Origin: Clitopilus passeckerianus
Taxonomy: Eukaryota > Basidiomycota > Agaricomycetes > Agaricales > Entolomataceae
DNA: 64,000 bases
Assembly (NCBI GenBank): GCA_944990035.1
Contig: CALYLX010000083.1
Span: 496,001-560,000 of the forward strand
Reading direction: 5' to 3'
The position numbers and the translations under genes were made by a program. Shown piece by piece: positions 11,411 to 21,469 of the stretch; the stretch's first letter is position 1; each line of letters starts with the position of its first letter. Below the pieces are notes generated by a model that was not told the origin of the DNA, did not search any database, and saw only the letters and a list, made by a program, of their open reading frames with translations.

Positions 11411-12851
11411 TTGAGAGAGGTCACTATGGTCAATGCTAGGACCATCGTCCATGGTCTCGTCGCAGCCAGGGAGCTCGCGGCCCCCTCTACCAACAACTTC
11501 CAGGCATTCTCCATGTCTCCTGGATTCCCTATAGCTCAGGTAGCAAGCAAGGCGGAGTCACTCCCCACTCATTCTTGGGAATTCGGCACTGCCGCGCAGG
11601 CCCTCCTGGAGTTGTATAACCCTGAACTCTCGGTATTCGCAGATGCGGCGATACCCTATCAACCTGGCGACGGTGCGAAAGATGTTAAGTCGTTGGTGTA
11701 TGCGAAGAAAACCATACAGATTGCGGATAATGGGAGGTTATTTGGAAATGATGGGTCAGCCGGAGACCCAGCTTCAGTTGTTGTCGCTGCTGTCATGCTT
11801 GGGAAGACGGAGAAGAAGTATGCGGAGGCGGCTACCAACACCATCAACTTCCTCCTCAACTCTGCTCCACGATACGAGAACGGTGCTATCTCCCATCGAG
11901 TGAAGATGCCTGAACTATGGTACGTCTTCCCTCTCCTATATACCTAAATGTTTGCACCCTGACGACGACGAATGTAGGGCTGACTTCATATATATGGGAC
12001 CTCCCGCCATCGCCTACTATGGCGCCGACGCAGGAAATTCAACTATTCTTCACGAAGGCGTCAAGCAATGCGGTTATTACCGTGATGTTCTCAAATCCAA
12101 CAAGGGCGTCTGGAAACACATCATTGGACCTCAGAGCAAAGACCTTGGACTCTGGGCGACAGGAAACGGTTGGGCGGCTGCAGGAATGACCAGAGTCCTT
12201 GCCACCGTCATGAAGGCACCCATCGCTCAGGATGCCAGCTGGAAACAAGATGCTACTCAGGATCTGACTGCATGGATCATGGAGATTGTTGACGGGGCGA
12301 TGAAGATGCCTACCGATGGCGGGTTATTGAGGAATTACCTCGACAACACTAGCGACGACGGTCACGGCTTTGGAGAAATCTCGGGGACTTCGATGATCGC
12401 GGCCACGATATTCCGTATGGCCGTTCTCCAACCTGATACCTGTGGCCAGAAATATATCGACTGGGCAAACGGGGTCAGGGAAAAGTTGGGAGGGAAGGAT
12501 GCCGGTGGTAACCCCTATATTACCGACAAAGGCATTGCCACGCCTGCCGTCAACCCCCTCGCATGGAAGGACACGAAGCCCTTCACGAAGGGAAGTCCTG
12601 AGGGGCAAGGCTTTGTCGTTTTGATGTACGCTGCATGGAGAGACTGTGTCTCGGCCGGGAAGTGCGGTGGTACTACGCCTGTGCCAGTTGCAGCAGCGGC
12701 AGCAGCGCCAGAGCCAGAGCCAACACCACCAGTGCCAGTCGTCGCCATACTCGATGCCGCTGTTCCCTTGGCGGGACAGGTCGGTGGCATCTCCAGGAAG
12801 AGAATGCACCGCAGAAGAGCTCATAGTGGCGTATCGCTAATGTCTTCGTGA
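11411..12851 (+). CDS. Secreted GH105/GH88-like six-hairpin glycosidase
   Basis: Two exons (intron 11920-11977) encode about 455-460 residues. Two starts are possible, 11411 and 11426; the second (MVNARTIVHG) leaves a short hydrophobic leader that is weak as a signal peptide. The core resembles fungal unsaturated-glucuronyl/rhamnogalacturonyl hydrolases: ELWADFIYMGPP carries the conserved Asp of the WxDxxYM motif, and LWATGNGW matches the family's WxxGNGW motif. Such enzymes remove the unsaturated uronic residue from oligosaccharides left by pectin or glycosaminoglycan lyases. An Ala/Pro/Glu-rich linker (from ~12690) and a basic C-terminal tail follow the catalytic domain and are not typical of the family. 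Substrate is inferred only at family level. Confidence 0.8.
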
Positions 12852-13406
12852 CGACGATCTGGAGCCAGTCACTAGTGCAACGTAATTTATTTTGTATTTA
12901 TAGCGAGCCTGAATGAATGTATATACCCCCTCGCAATTCTACACGATAGGTACTACTTGTGCCATTGGCGTCCTACAGCTCGTGATGAACATTTCCTCGT
13001 CCTATCCTGTTTTCGATACGAAATGGATCCAAGAATCCGTCGTGCTTCCTTCGCTGCGCCTCGTGGTCCAGGGAATAGCGGCCCGGTTTGTACCGTGATC
13101 ACACCAGGAACCTTGCCAGGGTCAAGGACCTTTTGCTTTGTGTAATATGCCGCCATCTCACCAGGATCTGGATTGTGTAAACCAAGGATAGACGCATGCC
13201 GAGCTGGATAAATTACTCCCGTAATGCGCTAATCCACACCATGGTCTTATAAATTTATATTGCTTTGTTTCGTCCGGCGCCTTGCTCCTCGCTAAGGGCC
13301 CAGGTTAAACTTGCACACTGCTGGCCACCATTGACGTAGGGCAGCAGCAGGGCCTTCTCTTCCTGCGCGGTGCAGCACTTGGCACTCCTTGACCGTCGAT
13401 GGTATC
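12852..13406. other. Intergenic, glycosidase to seven-helix gene
   Basis: 3' flank of the glycosidase gene and 5' flank of the membrane-protein gene. Short open frames on both strands look like chance. No repeat seen. Confidence 0.35.
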
Positions 13407-14713
13407 ATGGCACCTTCTGGAGGGAGTATAGCAGCGTTTCAAGGTAGTTTGGTCCTTAAACTCCCGTTTCAACTCAGAAATGAACTTTATATTTAGGAAC
13501 GATTGGAGCCCTTCATGGTATCGGCCTAATCATGACCGTCTTTAGAGCCACCTACAGGTGGAAACGAGGGGCTTTCTTCTGGGACGACGGTGTTGCAGGA
13601 GTAGCGGGATGCTTCGACGCCATGCATTTCGCCATGCTATTCGTGAGGATTGTGCAATCAGGTGCGAAAGTTGATCGTTATTTGAAAGAAGGCTTTCATT
13701 GAAACTCGACCTTTTCCGTAAATTCACAGAGCGTCGTCATAGAGGTATTCCCCTAACGGCACACGAAGCGATCACAAGCTACATGATTGAGTCTTTGTCG
13801 TACACAAGCACGATTTGGTAAGTTTCTCTTTGTGGGCAGGAACCTTTTTTGCTTGGGCTCAATCATGTCATCTGTAGGACGGCTCGTTCTAGTATCGTAT
13901 TGAGTGTTCTCCGGGTCCTTCCGTCGTGTGCTCTTCGGCGAATCATCCTTGGGATCATCGTGAGCTTTACATGCACCTGGCTTTCATTATGTGCGGCAAA
14001 AATTTCTATCTGCACACGAAGCGCGACAGTTCGGACTGCGGGCGATTGTCACTTGGGAGCAGGATTCGTCGTCATTAAATTGTGTCGTAAGTGGCATGCA
14101 ATCCGTGTCCGACGTTCGCTCATAGAATTTAGTCGATATACTTGCGAACCTTGCGCTTGTCATTATCTCTATGATCATGATGTGGCATTCGCAACTCCCT
14201 CATGTGCCTCGACGCATGATTCGTGCTATATTTGGCCTCAATATCCTCATCACTGCAGCGAGCTGTGTACACGTCGTAGCGCAGCTTCGGTTGGACGACA
14301 TCCTTGAGGGTTTTACTGCATATTATGAGGTATACTGCTTTCTTTACAGAGATACGGTCGACTCACAATCCTTTTTGTAGTCTGCAATTACCCTGATTGC
14401 ATGTAATCTTCTAGTAGTCGCAACCTACGTCTACAGGCGAATGCGCGGCCAACGGGATAACGATCCTGCGCCTACCTTCGACGGCCTGACCCGATCACAT
14501 TCTCAGCATCCAATTCCCTTGATTCTTACGCGCACCTCTACGCGGCAGCCCACTCGATTAGGCCCGAGACTCCCTAGGGACATTCCCTCCACTGCCAGTA
14601 CCTTCGGAGACAATTCACGGTCACTTACCTGTATACCCGATTCTCCAACCAGTCCTGCTCCACTATTAAGTCCCAATCCGCCGGTAATCGACTTCATGAA
14701 AACGATAAGGTAG
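13407..14713 (+). CDS. Seven-helix integral membrane protein, copy 1
   Basis: Six exons read in frame from ATG 13407 to TAG 14711-14713, giving about 340 residues. Seven hydrophobic segments can be counted: GALHGIGLIMTVF, the VAGVAGCFDAMHF helix, ARSSIVLSVLRVLP, the LGIIVSFTCTWLSL helix, DILANLALVIISMIMM, IFGLNILITAASCVHV and AITLIACNLLVVATYV. A Ser/Pro/Thr-rich cytoplasmic-type tail of ~90 residues follows. Helices 3-4 are joined by ...RVLPSCALRR, reminiscent of the fungal rhodopsin/PTH11-like receptor superfamily; no ligand or signalling role can be assigned. Introns lie near 13448-13497, 13661-13728, 13819-13878, 14090-14133 and 14330-14379. A truncated copy and a second complete copy follow at 16.1 and 20.1 kb. 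Confidence 0.75.
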
Positions 14714-14990
14714 TCTCGGGCGACCGGACGAGCCCCAGGATCAACTCGCCTGTTCTGAATTGCAATTCATTCCTCACTTTACCGTCTTAGCATCCAACTA
14801 GCACTCCTCTTTACTCCAACTTTAATCGGTATCCTAACCTCATCTAAATGGTATATAACTGACATGACCGCGACTTCTATTATAATCATGTTTGGTTACA
14901 CTTGCGTAACTTCGACGTATGTTTCCTGAGCTCCTCGAGGCTGAGGCAGCGCAGAGACTGCTACCGTACTTTGATATACATGTACTACCC
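14714..14990. other. 3' flank of seven-helix copy 1
   Basis: AT-rich intergenic stretch between the membrane-protein gene and the transposase fossil. No feature recognised. Confidence 0.3.
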
Positions 14991-15760
14991 CAGCAACGAG
15001 AAGGCATCGTTTAAAAGACGTTAAGTGGCTTGCATTAAATCTCTCAGTTGTAAGGGGCATCTCTCGAACACAAATCAGGAAAGTTACGGTTGTGAGCAAG
15101 AGCACAATCAACCGGGTCAAGAGACTTCATCGTGGAACGGGGCAACTTGTCAAGGAGAATTATATGGATGAACGACCTAGATGGATGGGAAATCTCGGTA
15201 TCATGATGATATTCGATGCCTATTGCTTCATTTGAGTATCCAGAACTGATTGAACCGGTTGGGCAACAGTTTCTTGAAGGTTATATTGAGCTCTAACCGG
15301 ATTCGTTCTTCTCAGAGCTTTGAGAGCAGCTGGAGGGAACATATGGGGTGTGGGGATCAGTTTCTACCATCCATCGAACCCTAAAGCGGCGAGGATTGCG
15401 CCGTATTAAGCTGAGATTGATCAGAAAATCTAGAAATCACAGCTCAATGTTTTATTACCCCTGTGTAGCTCTCTAGACAAGCAGTAGAACATGATTAAAA
15501 AGGCGGGGCAAGATATCTACATGTTATTAGGGCCCATTATGAAGCTGAACAACTGGTTTTTGTTGACCAAAGCGCGTTTGATAGACGTGTGGTCTGCCGC
15601 TCTCATGGATGGGCACTGTTCGGAAATCGCGTCGACGAGCGCAATTTCTTCATTAGGGGACATTCTATTTTATACTGCCTGCAATATTGAATTTCTGTAA
15701 CGTCAATGGTCAGCGTCGACGGCATTGAGCAAGCAGGGAAATTTGTCCAAGTGGCTGTGG
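14990..15760 (+). mobile_element. Decayed Tc1/mariner-type transposase
   Basis: Remains of an IS630/Tc1-mariner transposase lie in several plus-strand frames. At about 15003-15168 is a helix-turn-helix stretch (RTQIRKVTVVSKSTINRV). At 15240-15420 comes the second part of the DNA-binding domain, with in-frame stops (EQLEGTYGV..VSTIHRTLKRRGLRR). Near 15545-15670 is the first DDE block (LVFVDQSAFDRR ... FFIRGHSIL), which carries the first catalytic Asp. The later catalytic residues are not identifiable. Stops and frameshifts make it inactive. It separates seven-helix copy 1 from the truncated copy at 16.1 kb. No terminal inverted repeats were found by eye. Confidence 0.8.
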
Positions 15761-16075
15761 GGCCAAACTACCGGGTTCGGCATGCTCGGCGGACTGATGT
15801 GCAATCAAGCGTCTCTGTGTGTAGGCGGACGTAGGGGTGTCTATCGTTTTTGCAAACAGCTGCAAAGCTTGACGGCGATGCATTCAGTTCATCTACTTCG
15901 GAAGTGCCTGGATAACCCTTATCGCGGTCAGAGTTGTCATATGCATGCAGTCTGATTTAGCTCATCATCAAGGAGAATGTGTCCCTGGCGGGCCATTCAT
16001 CGTCAAAACTTTGCCGTCAGTGAATTCAACAATGTTTCATCTTTCATGGACTTACATATTACCTCTCACGAGCAG

Positions 16076-16626
16076 ATGATGTACTGGCCAATGCACTACT
16101 GGAATTTATTCCACTCTTCATGATGTGGCGCTCTCGACTGCCTCACGTTTCGCGTCGCATGATTCGCACTATCTTTGTCCTCAACATACTCATTTCTGCG
16201 TTCAGCGTGACACACAGGATAGCTCAGTTCAAATTGAACCCGCTCGTAGAGGGTTTCTCTGCCCACTACGAGGTAACTCGCTCAAGCTTTCAACGATTAG
16301 CTTTCAATAAATTTTCTTGGTAGTCGGCTGTCACACTCATGGCTTGTAATCTCTTGGTGGTCGCAACCTTGACTTGACCACCTCCGAAAATCAAACGATT
16401 CCGTCTCCACACGACCCTACGCCTCTGACATTTACGAACATTTCGTCTGATCGATTCCGTCTCCACACGACCCTACGCCTCTGACATTTACGAACATTTC
16501 GTCTGATAGCTCGTTTCCCAGTGAGAACACGGGTTATAGCTCTAGCGGCGCTGCCACCGCCACTGACACGGAGAAAACCAGGGTCGAACTCTGTTCACCG
16601 TTCTGCAAGACCAGTATCAACTTATG
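16076..16626 (+). pseudogene. Truncated seven-helix protein copy (last two exons)
   Basis: This 3' fragment matches the last two exons of copies 1 and 3: a DVLANALLEF helix followed by MMWRSRLPHVSRRMIR, a further helix, the EGFSAHYE exon end, an intron at about 16273-16323, then SAVTLMACNLLVVATLT. The frame stops just after this at about 16376-16378. The Ser/Thr-rich tail is still recognisable downstream (SENQTIPSPHDP...), but a 56-bp tandem duplication at 16396-16507 shifts its frame. No first four exons exist upstream, where the transposase remnant lies instead. Confidence 0.82.
16396..16507. repeat. 56-bp perfect tandem duplication
   Basis: Two identical 56-base units, 16396-16451 and 16452-16507, each beginning CGATTCCGTCTCC. 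Because 56 is not a multiple of three, the second unit changes the reading frame of the tail of the truncated seven-helix copy. Confidence 0.97.
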
Positions 16627-17006
16627 AATCTCGTCAGGCCTTCGCCACGAAATTCGATGGAGCCATAGCGGTAAACGTCGGTTGATCTGTATATTTCGAC
16701 GACCGTTCTCGCAGCTCGTCCGGATCCACCTACATTGTCCCGATGTCTTCCTGCCCTCATATCTTACAGCTCCTGGTACCCAATAATTGCTTTCGTTGTA
16801 ACTTGTTTTCATCGGACTCTGTATTTTAACCCACTGTCCTTAATGCAATCAGTCGAATCTTGTGGAAGGAATTGTTCGTGCAAGGAGACTCATAGTAGCA
16901 AGACTCGGATGCGACCGGTCAGGTCTGATAGACCCTGCTTCCTATTGTCACCCATCCGAAGACCTGTCAGTTCAGCTTCCAGCAAAACTTCTTTGTGTCA
17001 CCTCGG
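16627..17006. other. Non-coding stretch before the TIR element
   Basis: No gene recognised. It runs up to the target-site duplication at 17007. A minus-strand open frame at 16534-16812 has no start context or family match. Confidence 0.3.
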
Positions 17007-17015
17007 TATGTCATA
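17007..17015. repeat. Left target-site duplication TATGTCATA
   Basis: Nine bases repeated directly at 19775-19783. Together the two copies bracket the TIR element and mark its insertion point. Confidence 0.9.
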
Positions 17016-17517
17016 GGGCTACATGATTTTTGCGTGCAAAGAGCGTGCATGCCCGCATGGCTGCACGCTCAAACCCGCAAAAATGTCGGAGTTTGAAATG
17101 ACTTTGCGTCGAGTTCTGGAGTCAGATCGGGAGGTAACGAGGAGGTGGGGTGCGTCAAAACGTCAAATAGATTAGTAGGCCTTTGATGGCTGTAATTTAG
17201 AATACCACATTTGTGACTCTGTCCACAGTCTTAAAATAATTGTTGGCGAAGTCGTATGAAGGGGATTGATTCTTGGAGTGACCAACCGACTATGACAGCA
17301 GTGGAGGCCGGTGCGCCTGTCATTAAGCCTTCAAACTCCCTCTACATACTTTGTTGGTCCTTTTCCACGGCTGATGAGAAAATCTAGACCATACCAGCCT
17401 AATTGACATATCCAGAACCCTCCGAATGGCCGTTTATACCCAGCTGTCATCCCAAATCACGATTGTACAGCCACCAGAGGGACCAAGTTGATCTGCTTCA
17501 TTGCCAGTCGCCCTCAC

Positions 17518-17560
17518 GTTTACTGCGTTCATGTTTACTGCGTTCATGTTTACTGCGTTC
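17518..17560. repeat. 15-bp tandem repeat, about 2.9 copies
   Basis: The unit GTTTACTGCGTTCAT starts at 17518, 17533 and 17548 with the last copy cut short. It lies inside the TIR element, upstream of its TGCACGC array. Confidence 0.95.
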
Positions 17561-17610
17561 GATGACTCTGCTAAGGTTAACGGGCTAACATGGCTGCCAT
17601 ATGGCTCTGC

Positions 17611-17757
17611 TTGGTGCACGCTTGGTGCACGCTTCTGCACTCATGCACGCAAAATCATGCACGCATGTGCACGCATTCACCAGAATATGCACGCTTGACG
17701 CACGCTTGGCTTCCAAAATGCTGGCATTCATGCACGCTCGTTGAATCTTCCTGCACG
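17611..17757. repeat. Subterminal TGCACGC array (left)
   Basis: At least eight exact TGCACGC heptamers plus several with one change, irregularly spaced. Matching heptamers are found next to the left TIR (17031-17070, both orientations) and next to the right TIR (19660-19758). Clustered short motifs near both ends of a DNA transposon are usually transposase-binding sites; that role is inferred here. Confidence 0.85.
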
Positions 17758-18034
17758 CTGGTACTGTTTTGGCTATACTAGGTCTACTCTGGAACAACTT
17801 TGATGCATGGCTTTGAACTGTATATCCGCTCTTACTCTTTTTGGTAATGTGATCGGGATGCCATTCGGTATTGCCCTTTGGTGATCGTAAAATATTCTAC
17901 ACCCTTTCTACGCTGTACTTATCACTTCTATAATCATTATATGTCTCTTTTAATATGATCTGGGTGAGTGACTCTGCTTATTGAGTTCGATCCCTCGAAG
18001 GAACTTACCAACATCTTGATCGCCAGAAAACGAT

Positions 18035-19449
18035 CAAGAAGTTCCTGTGGTCCAAACGTAGAAGGAAATCGAAGCGGAGAGGCAATACAGGTGCCCTGGA
18101 GTTTGTAGACGGAGATCAGGATCTTGAAGTTCATTTCCGGGTTAGCGGTGCGTCGTCCCTTTCACGTATCTGGATTGTCCTCTCACTATTTGAAAAGGTG
18201 GGGAATTGGCAGTCGCCGGTTATTATCCAAAATCACCTCCAGAATCGTCCACCATAACGGTCCCACCAAAGAGCGCACTGAGGGCAAAATTTGACAACCA
18301 AAGAACGTCTAAATGTATGCCCTATCAATTCTATTCGGCTCTTCAGAGCTGACTCTCTGCTGACCGTTCAAGTGTCCCGGCAAGAAGCAAAAGAAGTTGT
18401 AGTCCGCGAAGCCAAATCACTCTCTAATACAACAGGAAGCTCTAACGTCACAGTCACAACCTGGGATGGATTTCCGGACGGCAAATTCAAGATTGACTTC
18501 ACTCATGAAGAGGCTGAGCGGGCAGGCGGTCCAATGATACACTGGGCTACCAAGGGCGGTTCCGGATACCGAAACGCCCCAGAAACGGCTAGATTCAGCG
18601 AGTGTGGGTGAAACATTTTGAGCATGCTCCTTACACAGATGACGTGAATGCAGCCCTGACGCCAGCCCTTCCTACTTTACGGCAACTTCTGGACCTCATG
18701 GTGAACAACGAAGCGCCGCTGCCAGATCAATCCCGAGTTCCAGCACTGGAATATGTCACCAATACGAAGAAAAACATTCAGTTTGAGCATGTACCATTCC
18801 CTGGAGATCTCAGCATTTTGGAAAGGGCCCGTATCAGCAATTGGTTTGAGCAGCATGTTGCCCAAGATCGCAACTTGCGGCGGAAATGGGTTACTTCAGT
18901 TCCGATGGGGCATGCGATCACAGCCTTCATTTCGTATCGGTTATTGGCGGGGAAAGGGGAAAACAAGGAGTTCTCCGCTCACCTGACCTCCGAGAGTCTG
19001 GACACGGCTTGGGAGCAGCAGGTAGCGATGACGAGTCGACAGGTGAATGGTGTCGATGTGGACTCCGAGTGCCAAGCCATACTTGAAGAGCGGATGTTCG
19101 AAGTCTCCCATTGGGCAGGAGTTGCCGGTCATTACCAGTGGGGTCTTGATGCAGGAGATCATCAAGATAACTGGGATCCATACGAGGGTAAAGCAAAGTA
19201 CAATGATGGTTCACGTGAAGGAAGCGACAAGGAATTGTTGGTACGTAATTAGAAGGTAAAATTAACCTGAACGAAGCAACTAATACTCACGCCTGTCAGC
19301 TGGGACGCAATTACGTCTACCTCAACCCGCCGAGCGCAGAAGCGTCCAATACGGCACCAAGAGAAACCCAGGAGCAAGGGTCTAGGCCTCCTCGACAACG
19401 GCCCAAAGCTCGAATTATCAAGCCCAGGGTTGAACTTGAAGCCTCTTAA
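18035..19449 (+). CDS. Unassigned protein encoded inside the TIR element
   Basis: Coding-like frames form a gene of roughly 400 residues or more: a basic stretch at ~18030-18170 (KKFLWSKRRRKSKRRG), an exon at ~18350-18600 (SRQEAKEVVVREAKSL ... TTWDGFPDGKFKIDF), a long exon from ~18602 to 19242 (VWVKHFEHAPYTDDV ... ILERARISNWFEQHV) and a last exon after an intron (~19243-19299) ending Pro/Arg-rich at TAA 19447-19449. Around 18600 the frame shifts by one base, as if one nucleotide were lost, so the present copy is probably broken. I recognise no domain: no DDE triad, helicase motif or zinc cluster. It may be the element's own unusual transposition protein or captured host sequence. The start codon is unresolved. 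Confidence 0.5.
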
Positions 19450-19654
19450 AAGTATATAATTCTCGTCGATGCGGCTTCACAGCCACCTAGTAACCAAGAT
19501 TTCAAAGTCGTGATATATTGTAAGAATTGTTTTGCATTTACTACACGAGGTACTATACATTGGGGATGTTCTACATCTGAATTGAAGAGTATTGAACGCA
19601 AATAAATTATAAAACTTAATGTATCAGCTTGACGACTGGATTGCTGCATGCCTA

Positions 19655-19758
19655 CACCTTGTTGATGCACGCTCACAATGTTCTGATGCAAGCGTGCACG
19701 CGCGAGTTGCCGTCAGTCTGCACGCTCACAATATACTATGCACGCTGGTGATGCACGC
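19655..19758. repeat. Subterminal TGCACGC array (right)
   Basis: About five to six TGCACGC heptamers, one of them overlapping its own inverse as GCGTGCACGC, within 120 bases of the right end of the TIR element. They mirror the left-hand array. Confidence 0.85.
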
Positions 19759-19774
19759 AAAAATCACGTCGCCC

Positions 19775-19783
19775 TATGTCATA
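19775..19783. repeat. Right target-site duplication TATGTCATA
   Basis: Exact direct copy of the nine bases at 17007-17015, immediately outside the right inverted repeat. Confidence 0.9.
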
Positions 19784-20127
19784 CACTCATCAACTTTGAA
19801 GTCACCTTTAACTCCTTGTCTATGTCCCCCGTTATTGAGCGGCGTTCCAATGCAATAGGTCCAAAATCGCTCGGGCTAGGCTCATTTGCTGTCAGGGTCG
19901 ATCTTTCGTCCCCTATTTCTTGACAGCGACTTACGATGCAGCATCCAAGATATTCCGGACTTGGTGATCTGCGTCTGCCCGCATATGGCTCATCCGTTCC
20001 TTCGCCGCCGGGTTGACTCTCACGTCCCTTGACTGGTCCTCACATTCCTATACAGCGATGGCAATACATCGGGGTGACTTAGGTAACTGAAGAGTATACA
20101 AATACTGCATACCGACGTTGTCTGTCC
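19784..20127. other. Intergenic before seven-helix copy 3
   Basis: No gene or repeat recognised; it should hold the promoter of the membrane-protein gene starting at 20128. Confidence 0.3.
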
Positions 20128-21469
20128 ATGAACACCCACGAGGTCTCACAACCAACCCAGGCGACTGCAGGTGAATGGATCTCTCTCAACGGACCGCTAA
20201 TGCTCTCAGAGGTAAGTGGCAAATGTTGTCATTAGGGTGCCGGGGCTAGTCTCAAAGTCATCTATCATGGGATCCCACAGATTCTGCCTGCGTACTACAT
20301 GTCCTTGCGGCAGGAATGACGGCCTTCCGAGCGACATACAGGTGGCGGCGACACAGGTTTTCTTGGGATGATGTTTGGGCGGTCGTGGCTGGTGTATTCA
20401 ATTGCCTCCTTCTTGCATTTCTCTGGGTGAGATCCGCACAAGCGGGTGAGAAGGCTTCGGTGTTATTCTCGGGTCGATTCGTTTTCTGACTCGTACCTGT
20501 TTACAATGCGTAGATGCAGCTCGAAATGGTGATCCCGTAAGCGGGAGGCTGTCACTGACGACATACATGTGGGGTTCCTTAGCCTTTACTTGCACAGTAT
20601 GGTATGATCGTCGCACTGCTTTTCATCTTAAATGGCGATTAAAGAATGTGTCTCGATTAGGGCAGCGCGAATAAGCATCGCATGCAGTATCCTTCGTGTC
20701 ATTCCGAGTAGCTCACTCCACACATTCGTACTGGTCATTATCACCATGTTTTTCCTAACGTGGGGAACATTCCTCGTCGTCAAGATGTCGATCTGCATTC
20801 TTACCCCTCTGGTTCGAGACGGTTTGACTCCGAATACTTGCGACGTCGGAAAAGCCTATATGGTGGGAAAATTAATCTGTAAGTTCCATGAACGACATCT
20901 TCCATCTCTGATCCGATCTTACCCGTCAAGCCGATGTTCTTGCTGATTTCATCTTGGTTGCGGTACCACTATACTTGCTCTGGCATGTGAGGTTGCCCAA
21001 AGCACCAAGACATATAATCAGGGTCGTGTTTGCGGCCACAATTATTACTTCCGCTATAAGTGCCGTCCACATCTACTTTCAGTTTAGAGATAATGCCCGT
21101 CTCGAAGGATTTACGGCCTTGTACGAGGTACGCATTCTTCCTCCACTGTCTTCCATGCTCTGATTAGATTATCTTACTAAGGGTGCGATCACCGTCATGG
21201 TCTGCAACCTTTTAGTGATCATCACATACCTCTACCGCCTAATACGCAATGACGCCGACTTGGACGATTACGTCTCTACAACGACTTTTGGTTCCCCATC
21301 CAACAGCCGTGCACCTACAGGGCTGTCTTTCACTATTATCACAACTTCGAACCCATCCCATTCACGCTGGGTCACCAGCAGATTTACTTCGATATTCTCG
21401 GACATGACACCAAATTGGATATCTTCAAGAAAGAATTCAACAAGGGAGGTGTCCCTCTACCAGCGGTAG
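20128..21469 (+). CDS. Seven-helix integral membrane protein, copy 3
   Basis: Complete paralogue of the gene at 13407, about 340 residues. The first intron (20215 to about 20251) keeps frame only with the acceptor GGGCTAG, giving SQSHLSWDPTDSACVL; the later acceptor at 20280 would cause a stop. Then come the FRATYRWRR turn, a W-D-D helix, ARISIACSILRVIPSS, LVIITMFFLTWGTFLVV, ADFILVAVPLYLLWHVRLP, a helix before HIYFQF, EGFTALYE and AITVMVCNLLVIITYLYRL. These match copy 1 helix for helix, including intron positions. The tail is Ser/Thr-rich with TAG at 21467-21469. Assignment to the fungal rhodopsin/PTH11-like superfamily rests on topology only. Confidence 0.75.

Larger units (their letters stand above)
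17016..19774. mobile_element. 2.76-kb TIR DNA transposon with 9-bp target duplication
   Basis: The sequence TATGTCATA occurs exactly at both borders (17007-17015 and 19775-19783) as a 9-bp target-site duplication. Just inside are 23-base terminal inverted repeats, 17016-17038 and 19752-19774, starting GGGC(T/G)AC(A/G)TGATTTTTGCG and differing at two positions. Short arrays of TGCACGC in both orientations lie inside the ends. TIRs starting GGG with a 9-bp duplication fit Mutator-like elements, but if the duplication is read as 8 bp, hAT, P or KDZ-type elements stay possible. No recognisable transposase is inside; the only gene-like content is the unassigned reading frame at 18.0-19.45 kb. The near-identical TIRs and exact duplication point to a fairly recent insertion. 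Confidence 0.9.
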
